Shown here in pieces: positions 36,931 to 49,559 of a stretch of 64,000 nucleotides of DNA (the first letter of the stretch is position 1; every line of letters begins with the position of its first letter). The notes beneath the pieces were generated by a model, which worked only from the letters and a program-made list of their open reading frames with translations, was not told the origin of the DNA and did not search any database. The position numbers and the translations under genes are program-made. The DNA is from Polytrichum commune (Eukaryota; Streptophyta; Polytrichopsida; Polytrichales; Polytrichaceae), in contig OX485808.1 of assembly GCA_950295325.1 (NCBI GenBank), positions 34,679,180-34,743,179 of the forward strand. The letters are read 5' to 3'.

Positions 36931-39042
36931 AGAATAGATGGGGACCAGAAGATATTTTCTCACATTCTTGGTCAAGTTGAAGATGCAATTGATCAATCTC
37001 AATCTCAAGCTCAAGCTCAAGCTCAAAGCAATAGCCCATCTATCCCTTTTGATCGAAAAGAAGAAACAAGTGCAGCTGAGGGTCCAAATTCACAAGAGCC
37101 ACTCAATCTTCAGCGAATCATGTGTTCCAAAGGTGATGGAGTCGCCGTTAACATGCACAATTTGAAATCAAACCTTGAACATCCTGATTCTATTGAAATT
37201 ACTGTAGCGGGTGGAATGGTGGATGACTCCCTGAGGCTTTGTTTTGAAAATGGAGAAATTATGTCCCGAATGGTGGGAGTGGGTTTAGACTATGCAGTTG
37301 TCATGGTCAGTTGTGATTATGAGATTGTTGTGGAAGAAAAATCAGAGGACGTGTGGAGGAGCATTGTTCGTGGCGATGAAACAACAATGATCGAGAGACT
37401 TGTTGTAAGAATCTCAAATCATGTAGATTGTCTTGAAGGAAATTCAAGTCAATCACTGGATCCTATTGGAATGGCAAAACTTATAGGCGTGGGGATTGAA
37501 GGACGAGGAAACTATGCAAATCGTGAAAAAAAACCTTCTATTCCCTGGAACGCTATCATTGAGTTAGTGAAAATCATGTTCTGGACTAGATTCCAAAGCC
37601 ATACGATGTCTGCCATCAATGCAAAATCAAATGATGCCAAGGTTCAAAGCAGAGTTCACGGTGCCAAGATCTAGGATTTGGAAGGAGAAAAGGAAGACGA
37701 TCTGAAGGACTTCAAAGTACCTCCAAGTTGGTGGAGCACAAAGTGGTGGCAAAACATTGGAGTTGACGATATTCAACTCAATGCTCCTTTCAATTTCAAT
37801 AAGGAATCCTCTAGTGGCAAGATTGGTCGTCAACAATCAGGTGATGACAATGTCCAACGTGGCCAGAATCCTAGCTCTTCAAATGAGGATTCAAAACTTC
37901 ATCATCAAACCTTTGACAAGATCAACAGTCATGGTAAACGGAAAGATAAGGATGGAGGTGACAACAATGATGAAGATGATGACCATAACAACGCCAAAAG
38001 AACATGTCAAGATGGTAGTGAGGTGGCATTACATATGGAAGAAGACGTATGTGTGTCAGTGAAGCCTAAATATGGATGTTGGAAACCTCCAAATGCGGAT
38101 CATGATCAAGCTCCAGCACACATAACTCCTGATTTGACGTTTTGGTTCCGCAAGAACACATCATCAAGAGAAATCAAGGTCAACGTAAGTGTAAGGTTCG
38201 ACCTTGGAGACCATGGTCCAACTCGCAGATCGGGGTGTACATTCTTTGGATGGTTCCACGATGATATTGACATATCTTTAAGAAGCATGGAAGATGATTC
38301 GTCACATTTGAAGCATGACAACAAGATTTTGGAGCCATCAACGTTTGGCAAGACCTCATGGAGAGAAAGATCTGGGTCTACTTCAAACCCTGCTCGTGTA
38401 TCTGCTCACCTTCCTGTGTTAAATAGACCTTTCGACATGAGGGGATTGCTTAGTTGGGAACAAGGTCGGTCTGCTACCACTACAAGTGAATCTGAGCAGA
38501 TTTGGGAGACGATGAATCAACAATCTTGGAATGGATTTATATTCAAGGAAAATTGTTCTGGAGGTGGAACGCCCCGCCTAGCCTACAACTTGAAGCATCC
38601 CATTCAAATACCAAATCAGGTTTGGGAGAAATCTTGTTATGACGTGTTGGTTCAAAGCGGCATATGTTCGACCATCACTCCCGCCATAGAAGGTACTTGG
38701 GAGCCTTTGAATGAGTCAGAGGCATCCCCATATCTGCTGGAGGCACGTAGAGTGTTTCAAAAGAGGTGTAAAAATAATATGCTCTCCACTCGCGGCCGTG
38801 TATCCAGCGAGACACAAGATGACATCATGGTAGAAGTGCAAAAGTACAATGTGACACTATATGTGAATCATGCCATGACCCACATGAACCGATATCAGAA
38901 GGGTACAATCACACAAACCCAAACAATGAGAGGTGGTTTGATCAATTTACAAAATGGTTTCTATGGCATGGTAAGTTCTGCCAAGAGCACGTACCGTAGG
39001 TTCATAGCTGGTTCGACACATGTTAGCCCAATAATTAATTAA
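36931..39042 (+). pseudogene. Large exon of unknown family with one internal TAG
   Basis: A single frame of about 703 codons, interrupted only by TAG at 37672-37674 (consistent with CAG to TAG). The frame enters from an acceptor-like TATTTGCAG ending at 36930, with no ATG near the start, so this is probably a 3' exon. Visible features are a Q/A/S-rich run (SQSQAQAQAQS) and a conserved-looking globular block. A low-complexity D/N/E-rich basic-acidic linker follows around the TAG (GKRKDKDGGDNNDEDDD). A C-terminal half rich in W, F and C (WFRKNTSS, TFFGWFHDD, WEQGRS, VRAQ-like helices) ends at TAA 39040-39042. No named domain is recognised. Possible links are to the LRR exons upstream (compatible splice phase) or to an independent gene. 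The linker suggests a nuclear protein, but this is inference. Confidence 0.55.
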
Positions 39043-42000
39043 AGTTCAAAAAGTAGGTTCGGCACCTTAAAATAATATATTCATATTTTCAGCAATTTTC
39101 TCTTTTAATTTTTAAAATTCAGCTTAAATTCATCTTTAATTTACTATTTAAGCTTATATCTTGTACATCTCTCTTGCATTGAATGACAAGTAAGATGTAA
39201 GTGAAGAGTTGAGAATGCTCTGTGCTTTATGCAAGTAGAGTGGAGTTGTGTTCAACAATGCATATGGGATATGTATACTTTGAGGTGAACCACCGAGTTA
39301 GACTTCATTTTTATAACACGCATAACTTTTGCATAGAGTCTTCAAATGACATACAATTTGTTGGAGGTGAAAGATTACTTGATTTCTAAACTTTTCTTAG
39401 ACCAAAAAAATTCCAAAAAAGTTGATCTTCTATGCACAAATGAGCTCCGAAAAACTGTTATGAACGCATTTTAATTTTTTGATCTTTACACGGCTGCAAT
39501 GTTTTGTCCATATTTTTTGCATAAAGACTTATTTTGACACAAAACTTGTTGGAGGTGGAAGAAGGATTGATTTCTCAACTTTTGTTAGTTGGACAAATTT
39601 CTATAAAACTTCATCTTCTATGCTCAATTGGACTCCAAAAATTTGTGTACAACACATTTGAAAAGCCTCACCTAGACTCTTGCTACTTCTTAACTCATAT
39701 TCACCTGGACTAATGTAAGTGAGCTTGATTACAAAAGGAGCACCTTCTCTCTTTCAAAATTCACATATGCTTCCACTATAAGTAAAACTCTAGTGAGTAG
39801 TAAAAATTTCTTACTTTTCGGCAATTTTGAAAAATAATTAATTGTATATTCGACAAAAAATGCGACTAATATTCCAAAGTTTTGGCATCTATTTTTAGAA
39901 TTATTTTGTGCCGAACCTGCTATTAAACTACGGTAGCAATGAACACCTGACTTGAATATGCTAGACTCTTGTTCATTTTCAGTCCTCAAATATTCTTTTC
40001 AACATTCTGATTATTTTTTGTGAAGTATGTAAGTAGGTAATGTTTGGTTGAGCAGTCTTACACATTTCAATAGGCCTTTGTTTCTACACTAGAGGCTATT
40101 TGTAATATTTTTTACAATCAAGATTGATGATCAATATATGGACAGTGGTCCAACTATGCATGTATGAAGAAACTTGGAGATTAATTAGGATTAATATAGA
40201 CTAATTTTTCCAGTTTTGTCTTATCTTCTATTCACAATGTAAGTTTTGGTAATGCTTGTGCCCCATTTTCCATGTTGATTGCACATAGGTAAGCTCCTAG
40301 CATACAACTTTGCATATATTATCTTGATACTTTCTAAAGAAACCAGTTACACCTTAATAAATACTCTACTTTCAAATTCTCCATCACAAAGATTAGGTTG
40401 AAGTACAATGTGTGAGCCAACATCCAGATTCAAATAAGATGAGATTTGTGCATAACCATTCTAATAGGTACTTATCAACTCCTCACCACTCTATCCACTA
40501 CCAAAGACATTGGTTTTGACCTTGTTTATCATAAGGTACGTGGCCCTATCATGGACGCTTCTAACACTAAAGACAATTTTGGCCAAGAAATTGGATCAAG
40601 AATTGTCTCAAACGGTTAGTACTTATTTGAATCACAACTATTAATATCAAAATTATTGAGTTTGACAATTGGAATTGAGATGCAAAAGTTATTAAGAGGT
40701 CAAAGTGAAGATTTTCTCCTCTTTTTGAAGTGATCACATAGACCTTCCCAATTGTCTTCACAATTAGACCTAGAATGTTGTCTATATTCTAAGACGTAGT
40801 CCAATCTCGTCGTAACATGTGTGTTTGGTGTGTCCATTCTTGACAACAAGCCTTGCCATGTGCAACTCAAATGTAGGAGTCGGATTAAGAAGAGCAACCA
40901 CATAAGGCCCACATACCTAATTCGTTAGTGCAAACTTCACTCTCGATTATATTTCCCAGAGAATTAGTGCTCAATGCTTCTCTCAAGGTATCAAAGTATT
41001 ACGGAATGTGCAACAATCTTGACAACATGAAATATAGCCATGGGATCGGATGCCCCAACCTAGTGCAAGGAGACTCATATTAAGTTTGAATCTGCACCAA
41101 TATACAATTTTGAACATAGCCATCACGTGATGTATCCATTTTGAATGTTACATGAGCAGATAGGTTGAACTCTAAACCTTCACAATTAGAAAAATCAAAA
41201 GAAATCCAAAACATTATGAAACATTTAGAGGATGTTTGAATAAGAAGAGTGTCCTACCATTAAATTTCCAACCTAGGTATTGCAGCTAAGGGCATGTTCT
41301 CATTGCATTGGTAAATCAAAATAATTTATTTTATTGCCTTTGAGTTGCATAAATGTTTGTTTGAATATCATTATTATTGCAAAGTTGCACAAAACTTGAA
41401 AGCACATCAATGTAACATATAACTACTACCTAACAAACACATGATAGGTTATTACTCAAAGAACCCCACCTTCAAAAATGAAGGAAATAACCCGTCCTTG
41501 AACCTTGGTAAAACATGATCAAGGTAAGGAAGATTGGGTTCCCATTCAAGTCTTGTGCTAAAAACCACTAATGTTTTTTTTATGAATATATTTTTATTGG
41601 GATGAGTAATATTATTCTAGGCACTTATAGCATCGCCAATAATGTTGGGCATTTGTTCCTTATCAGTGGCCCTTTGAATATTATATGGTATTTTGTGGTT
41701 TATCATTGGGTCATTCAAAGACCTTCAAGCGCATATGACCAAACCAAGACATATTTAAGTACATTGCATTTATGACTTATGATCATGCTACCAACATCCA
41801 TACAACACCCATAGTCATCATTAAGGACTATTACCATATATATGACAACACTGGTGAATGTGAATTGGATGAAACTAACACATCTACTATTAACTTTTTC
41901 ACCAAACCTTAGGGTTTTTTTTGTACATTTATGTTTACTGCAAAATTCTTATTAGTGTTTTAATATGTCCACACTAGAGAAAATTAATACCTCTCCCTTA

Positions 42001-42560
42001 TGTATATTATGTACACTAGTGCCTCAAATTATACCCCTTCTTACACTCATGTTAGTTTGTACGTGGTATGAAGAGTCCACCCCCATGAAATTATCATGCT
42101 AATGCAACAATAAACATGCACAAAATGAAATTAAAAGCCACTACAACAATTGCACATGGAGGGGAGAGTAGACAAAGAGTGCGAGGGAAGAAATTGGATT
42201 GAATTGCAATGTAGGAGAGACTACATGACGTTTGAGAGCATCTCAATACTTATGCATGGTAGTTTTTGCCTTATGAATCTTAGCATAGATTGGGGGCATT
42301 GTGCATAGAGGGATCAAATTACACTTCGCTTGGTCGTATTAAAGCATGCTAGTTCAAAGGAAGTAACTCAAAGCGCAATAAGATGAGAGGGAGGTTGGAA
42401 GGTGTGGGACCTTGTCCAAACCATGAGAAAGACAACCGAGTGGCATACTTTGAATCAAGCCTAGGGGCGTGCCTAGGGGTCCGAAAATTGGCATGCATAG
42501 CCGCAATTGCTTTGCATTCAAAGCTAAAGCACATTCACTATAGAGATGGCTAACTAAACA
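39043..42560. other. Intergenic, one dispersed-repeat relic
   Basis: AT-rich. 39300-39660 contains two diverged copies (about 170 bp apart) of a segment including TTGTTGGAGGTG(A/G)AAGA, so an old tandem duplication is likely. 40840-40912 is a weak copy of the dispersed family at 11287 and 19349. No gene recognised. Confidence 0.45.
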
Positions 42561-43031
42561 CATCTATAAACTATTCGCTCATGGTACATGTTCTTGGTTT
42601 GGTTGGACTGAATCTTGAAGACAATGCCGTGGTTGTCCTCATAACGATCCTGTACATGAAATCGTCGCCATAGTTTGTGTACTCCTCTCGTTGACACTAC
42701 TCTTCCGTGTCTACAACTTCGAGGTCTTCGTTGCCTACTTGAGCATATGCAATGAGGGGATCTCGATCGCCATTGAGATCGTTATTCAAGTCCGCATCTA
42801 ACCTTGTTGCCTAGTTGGGTGGGAGATCGCACGTGGGGGCGATGGAAGTAACAATAACGGACGAGGCACAACACCAACAATGGGAGGAGGAGGAAGTGAG
42901 GCAACATTCACCAGAACTGCCTCGTTGTCTATGTTCTGCTTTGGGAGTCTCATAAGCTCCTTGGTTCTTGTAGCTTGCAACCATTTTTTTGCATTGCAAC
43001 AAGTGATATGTTTGTCTTTGAGCATAAACAA
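42560..43031 (-). pseudogene. Decayed coding relic of unknown origin
   Basis: Minus strand 43031-42798 reads LKDKHITCCNAKKWLQATRT followed by a proline-rich stretch. After a frame change, 42795-42600 reads DADLNNDLNGDRDPLIAYAQ followed by an acidic stretch with one stop. Amino-acid composition and GC content exceed the surroundings, suggesting former coding DNA, perhaps of a transposon. No family is recognised. Confidence 0.3.
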
Positions 43032-44375
43032 GGAGAAAGAATTTTGTTGAGCATTCTACTCAGCTTTACACATGGACTACTTAGCACCCAAAGGTCAAAC
43101 ACTATATTAAACATTTTGGGACTTTAGCACAATTCTGGGACTAATATGAAGATAGTGGGGAACTCATTGGGAACATATAGGGAACACATAGGGAACACAC
43201 CAGTGGGGGAAAGGTCGTATGCGAGCAAAGAGCGGAGAGCGGAGAGCAGAAAGTAGAGGATGAAGAGCATAAATTAGACATTTGGAATGCCATTTTAAGG
43301 TGAATCAACTCCTATAACCGTGGAATTTTTTGACAACTTTATTACTAATTTAAACTTTTGATATGTATAACTGTGGATTTTCAATCTAAAAATATAGTCT
43401 TTGTACATGTTTCCACCGCTTTGGTTTAGGGTGTAGGGTTCATCACAATTTCCATGCATCAATTAGGGCTGACGTCATGATGAGGTCAAAGTTCAAGAGC
43501 CGCGCATCGGCCTTCACTTATCTATCTCAATATCTTTTATCCATTTTCCTTTTAAGAATCGAAATTTATGTGATTGTTCATTTGTCACTAATCTCTTTTA
43601 TTTATTCACTAAATGGTTAACATCCATACCCAATCAATCTTAAATTATTTTTTATTAACATTAAAGACTTCTCAAAGACTTATTATCTTCTATGTTCAAT
43701 TTTTTTTTATTAACATTTTTTTAAATTTATCCCTTATAGAATCCTAATTCTTTTGGTTGTTCAATTGTGAATCATCCCTTCTATTCATCAACAATTTTGT
43801 TAACATTTATGCCCTACCATCTTTAATTTTAGTTTTCCTCACTTCTCAGTCTTAAAGACTTGTTACCTTCAATTTTTTTTTCTTATCGTTTTTTTCCATT
43901 TTCCATTTCTAATTTTAAATTTTTTTAATCCATTGTCCATTGTTTATTTTTATTTTTACATTCTTGATTTTTGTTCAAATTTTTTTCCTTTTGAGAAAAC
44001 TCATTTTTGGGTTGTTTATTTGCCAATGATCTCTTCTAATGATTAACTCTTTGGATAACATCAATGCCCTATCTATCTTAATTTTCATTTTTCTCTCTTA
44101 TGATTTCTCAAAGACTTCTACTCTTCAATTTTTTGTAGCTTATTTTCATTTTTATAGCCATACTAACTTTTTCTAATTTCTCTCAAAAACATATAACTCA
44201 TGCATGTTTCATGCGAGGGTTTAGGGTATGTATGTACCATAGGCAAAGATTGATTATAGTTGTAATTCAGTGGTAAAAATGAGATTACCACAGTTTGAAA
44301 ACATAAAAGTAGCCATTACAATGGCTCTCCAAATTGGAGATATGATTGACTGGTTGAGAAAAACAAAACTGAGGT
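43032..44375. other. AT-rich spacer with degenerate tandem repeat
   Basis: 43545-44160 holds three diverged copies of a 200-240-bp unit. Each has a T-rich lead, a 'TTATTCACTAA / TATTCATCAAC' block, 'AACATC(C)AT(A/G)CCC', 'TCTTAA', and a 'TCTCAAAGACTT' block. No gene seen. Confidence 0.5.
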
Positions 44376-47300
44376 CTATTCACTAATAGCCTCATCATCC
44401 ATATAAATCAAACCGTTACCAACAAAGCTAGTGGATAGAGAAATAGAACCACCAACACAATCACTAGGGCTGGCTTGAATGTCAGTCAAGCCAATCTCAA
44501 AATCAACATCTGCATCAACATCTAAGAATTTCAAAACACGAGGGTTATACTTCGGAGAGGCATTTGACTGGAGAGATGAAGATGCTTGTAGTGCTTGCAG
44601 CTTAGCAATTTCTTCTGCATACGAAGGGAGTCTCCAACTCTTAGTTGGACTAGGATAGTCTCTGCAATATTGCAACATTTTAAAGAGTTTAGGCACAAGT
44701 GATATCATGGTTCTAAAAAAACTATGAATATTGACCAATGAAATAGAAAGAGTAAGCGGTACTTACTTACTCAGAGTCCTCAACACGACGCCGCTTCACT
44801 GCAGCAACCTTCTTTGGTTTCTTTGCAACTGGCACATGGGCTTGAGGAGGTGGAGGAGGTGGAGGTGGTGGAGCAATAGACATCATAGGCTGAAGAACAG
44901 CCCCAAACAACTTCTTGTCACTCTCCAGGCCCAGTACGTGCCTGCCAGTACTCTTGCAAGCACGAATAGAATTGCCTACAAAGAAATCAACAATTTGTAA
45001 TAAGTACCATATTCACAAAGTGATTAGTTTGAATTCAGATCAAGGACATCAATGAAGTGAAATTCATACCAGTGGCAGCTGCAACATCAATAACCAAGCC
45101 CCCGACTGTGGTTAGAGCCATAATGAGGCATGAAAAGAAGTACTCATCCTTCTCTCTTGGGCCTCTCCACGGTCGAGCACCATCCACGAGTGGATTGGTG
45201 CAGAAATTAATCAATGTGTCGTTGAGGCCAACGTCCACACCCTGTGCCACCAACTCAGGTACATAACGAATGGAAAATGTAGAAGTCCAAGACACGGAGT
45301 CCTCGGGCCGCGAAACCCGCTTGAGAAGAAAGATATTGAATTTGTTCGTGGTGGTATTGGGAATCCTTGCCGAGCTAATGGGCAAGAAATTGACCCCCAT
45401 CCACTCCTTACACACAGCAAAGCCAAAAGAATCATAAAACCTCTCAATGTCCTCAAGGAACTCTCCATTATCAAATGGGAAAAAAGTAACAAGACACCAT
45501 TATCGTGTAGAATCTCATCTGCAAAATCAAACAACTCTTGCAAGTAGTCTTCACTCTTCTCATTCCAAGTGGGTACTACTGATGATGGCACCGAGATAGT
45601 TGGAACTGGCAGACCTTCCGGTAAGTCTGCAATTACCAAGTCAGCTGCTCCACGCAATGAAGGCACGCCGTGGATTCTCCATGAGCGAGAAGGAGAGCAT
45701 GATACAACAAACTTGCGCACCTCACGAAAGAACCGCTGCTGCTTAAGAATGGAGTCGTTGATGACAAGGACTTGCGGTCTGCTCTCAGAAGAAGGATGCT
45801 GAGATAGAGAGGGAGGAGTTGGTACCTTCATATGGCTCTGAGTGAGTAGAAAGGGCTCACTATCAGCTTCGCCCATCAGAGTGTCTTCAACTGTGGCAGA
45901 TCCAGTGGCAACCACTGAAGCAACAATTGCTCTCCTCTTCTTGGACACTCCAGTTGTTGAAGACTTCGCAGCAAGCTTCTTCTTACCAGAAGATTTCTCT
46001 CCATCCAAGGTAGGTGAAACTTCAAGAACAACAATCTCTTCAACTTCTTGTGCATCATCATCATTAGGGAGATCCTGTGTGACAGTTAAGGATTTATTGA
46101 TCTCAGACTCTGAGTTAGGCACAAAGCCCTTAGGACATTCAATGTACCAACAACATTCAATGAGATGCTCTCTACTAAAGTTCTTCTTCTGTGCCTTTGA
46201 GAAGATGAAGGTCGGTGAAGAAGAATCGCACCACCCTTGCACACAAGGAGGTAGCTTCCGAATTGCCCCAACTTTAAAAAGAACGTGCTTCATATACCTT
46301 CAAAATTCAGCAAAAGACACTAGATGAGATTGGTAAAAAATCATGAATGAGCAAGGCACACATAACATCACACTAAAGCAAAACCGCAAACAGCCATCGG
46401 CATTGAAAAAGAATAAAATGTAATGAAATAAATAAATAACTAACTCATACTTGAGGCAAAGCCGCTTCACAAGAAGATCCCCATCCTTGACTTTATCAAA
46501 ACAAGGGATTTATTGTGTGCATCAGAACCATATAAGAAGGAGTTAAATGCCTTGTCCCAAAGGCAAATCCGCCAAGTGTCAATGTAGTCCTCAAGACTCT
46601 CTACATCCTTGGACTTATCAACCCCACCCACTAGTGCTATGTAACCAACAAGCTCTTGAGTGGCACTCTCCTCTATCCCTGCCCAAAGAGCAGCACGGTC
46701 CATCCATTTCTTGAGCGTGTCCTCACCAGCAGGGTATTTTGGAAACCTGAGGTCCTTTCGAACAGTTTTTGAACTGTTCCACCACTTGAGCCAACGCACT
46801 TTGTACTTGGGCTCAACTACTGCAGTTGCCACCATCTGCAGTTTTTCTAGTGACATCTCAACTTTGGTAGCAACGTGTGCACTATAATGCGCAATAACCT
46901 GCATGTCCAAGGAAGTAATGCATCAACAGAGGCAGAGCTAAGGTCTTGAGTCGAAATCAAAATCCAATTAAAATTCACTCACCTCTTCCATGAAGCCCTC
47001 CCCTACGGCTGGATTAGCAACTGATTGGGCTTTGTTGAAGTAGGTAAATAACTCCTCCCTCTTCTTAGCAATAGCCTTGTCAACATATTCCTGGAGTCCC
47101 GAATCGTTATGCATGCTTTCATCCACCTCTTCCAAGTATAATTGCCCAGCCTCACTACCCACTTGGACTATGTCATCCTGAAGAATGAAGCAAAAAATCA
47201 ACACTAAACTCTCAAATCAAATGATTGCGGATAAGGGAAAAACCAGAAAGAATTGAGATCCTTACACTGAAGATGAAGTTGACCATCAAATCTCTAGTAA

Positions 47301-48426
47301 GTGGGTACCACGTCTTCTTTGACTTCGTGAGGCATGATTTGATTTGCTCCGGAGTAAGCAGGGCTTGAAGTACGCAATGTCATACGATCCGTATTTCCAA
47401 ATACGGTGAAGAGTATGAACTAAGCTAGTCTTCACATGTGCCGTTTGATTGGACCTGCACAATTGGCATATCAGATTGCATAAATTGTGAAGCGCCAAAT
47501 AAGAGGAATAAAAACAATATGAGATCAATAAGAAAGTACCTGTTGATATCGTGCATGGCAGTGAGGATATCTCCACGACCTCCAACGGTGTCAAGTACAA
47601 CGTATTCGGGATTACCATTCTTTGAAACCCAATGTTGATCTTCAGCATGAAGAGTTTCAATCACCTCATTCCAAGCTAAGAGCCTATGGTTACCATCATA
47701 AACAAAGAACATTGAGCCACTCAACCCCACGAGGTCAGGATCTGATTTCAAGCAGTTTTCGAATGTATCATTTTCTTGAATCCAGCAAAGGCTCCATTGT
47801 TGTACATCCTCTTGAGTGACAACCCTTATATGACCCTCGTCATCCGTCACGGACACATAAATAACACCTGAATGGGGCTTGTATCCATACTGAAACGCTC
47901 CCATCAATTTAATAACATCACATCGAAGTGTAGGTCTAACCATGGGCATGTGAACCATCCTACACAATGGAATTCGAAGGACTGCTTTTGAGACGGGTTG
48001 CCGCCTCATACTTTTGATTACCTCATACATATTGCCATGGAGCAATGTGACTTGCACATTGTTCCCAACCTTCGTCAGGCCCTTAACTTGCCTTCGAGCA
48101 CGCTCCATAGGTGACTCAAAATGACCTCCATCACCACTACTCTGGCCTTGACTAGAACTAGCAAGAGGATGGTGACTATGATCCCCTACCGAATCCATCC
48201 CAAGCAAAGGCTGCGACTCATCCCCGTCGTCGCGATCTCCACTCTCACTGGACTCAGACTGAGGAATGCGCCGTACCCTTCCATTTCCCTTCCTTGGTGC
48301 AATGCCTACATCAGGCGATCCGTGCGTAACCTCCAAGTCCATGGCTCCTCTACAAAGACTCCCCGAAACGCTTGTTGATGACCCTCCAGTTGCAACCTCC
48401 ACACCTTCACTCACAATCGACATCAT
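44376..48426 (-). pseudogene. ParB-like plus beta-class DNA amino-methyltransferase-like gene, 7 exons
   Basis: The exon model on the minus strand is 48426-47540, 47454-47266, 47177-46983, 46898-46451, 46297-45070, 44975-44771 and 44661-44376, all with GT-AG borders and matching phases, about 1147 codons. The start is ATG ATG at 48426, just inside a possible acceptor (TTTTGTGCAG), so a 5' non-coding exon is likely. Residues about 120-290 resemble ParB/Srx folds (FVYDGNHRLLAW near 241). The C-terminal half resembles N4-cytosine/N6-adenine methyltransferases in beta order. Motif IV is DLVIADLPEG near 793, where active enzymes have (D/N)PP(Y/F). The target-side region ends in RPWRGPREKDEYF. Motif I is VIDVAAATGNS near 975, then GRHVLGLESDKKLF. 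A proline run and KKPKKVAAVKRRR, a likely nuclear signal, follow. Three single-base deletions break the frame near 47370, 46500 and 45480. ParB-methylase fusions are known in bacteria and phages, so transfer is plausible. The altered motif IV suggests loss of catalysis. Confidence 0.7.
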
Positions 48427-48539
48427 ACCAATCTGCACAAAAGGAACTCTAAGTGGGCCCAGTCTAGGTAACAAGCAAACATCACCCCTCAAAACAGAAA
48501 TCAAACAAATGCAATTCAAACACTAAACTCAACCCCTCC

Positions 48540-49500
48540 AACACCCTTTAGAAACCCTCCATTAGACTAAAACTTGGTGGCCTCATGTCGCAAAAACTAA
48601 AAAAACAATGATCTTGAGGTGGTAGTCTGTCGCGCACCTCTCCCGGACTGCGAAATTTTCAACAACAATAACTTCCTCAATACTCGCCTGAATGGGGCAA
48701 ATGATGTGTCCATCCTAATCTACGTGAAACGTACATGCCAATAGAGTGGTCATATATGAGCATCAGACATCAAACCTGACAGTTATGGACGTTTGAAGCT
48801 GCTAGGGGCTTCTAGCTCTGCATCCGGATGTGGTGGTCGGACCCGACCACCACCTTTCACCACCCTCTAGAAACACTCCCCTAGACTCATATTCAGAGGC
48901 CTCACATCGCAAGAACATCAAAACAAAAGAGAATCCAAAGGTGGAGGTCTGTCACGCACCTCTCCCGGACTGCGAAGCTTTCAACAATGATAACTTCCTC
49001 AATACTTGCCTGAATGGGGCAAGTGGGGTGTCCATCCTGATCTACGTGAAATGTACATGCGGATAGAGTGGTCATATGTGAGCATCATACATCAAACCTG
49101 AAAGTTATGGACGTCTGAAACTGCTAGGGGCTTCTAGCTCTGCATCCGGTGTGGTGGTCGGACCCGACCACCTCTTTTCACCACCCTCTAGAATCACTCC
49201 CCTAGACTCATATTCAGAGGCCTCACATCGCAAGAACATCAAAACAAAAGAGAATCCAAAGGTGGAGGCCTGTCACGCACCTCTCCCGGACTGCGAAGCT
49301 TTCAACAAGGATAACTTCCTCAATACTTACATGAATGGGGCAAGTGAGGTATCCATCCTGATCTACGTGAAACGTAGATGCTGATAGAGTGGTCATATAT
49401 GCATATCAGACATCAAACCTAAAAGTTATGGATGTCTGAAGCTGCTGGGGGCTTCTAGCTCTGCATCCGGATGTGGTGGTCAGACCCGACCACTACCTTT
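48540..49500. repeat. 321-bp tandem repeat, three copies, built from satellite plus LTR pieces
   Basis: Copies start near 48540, 48860 and 49181, with a partial at 49500. Each begins with the satellite-type block (dyad GTGGTCGGACCCGACCAC then CACC...CTAGAAAC), followed by CTGTC(G/A)CGCACCTCTCCCGG and a stretch (CCTGAATGGGGCAA, ATCTACGTGAAACGTA, GGGGCTTCTAGC). That stretch is an inverted, internally deleted match to the solo-LTR-like element at 51452-52427. Confidence 0.75.
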
Positions 49501-49559
49501 CACCACCTTTCACCACCTTTCACCACCCTTAAGAAACCCTGCCCTATACTCATACTCCG

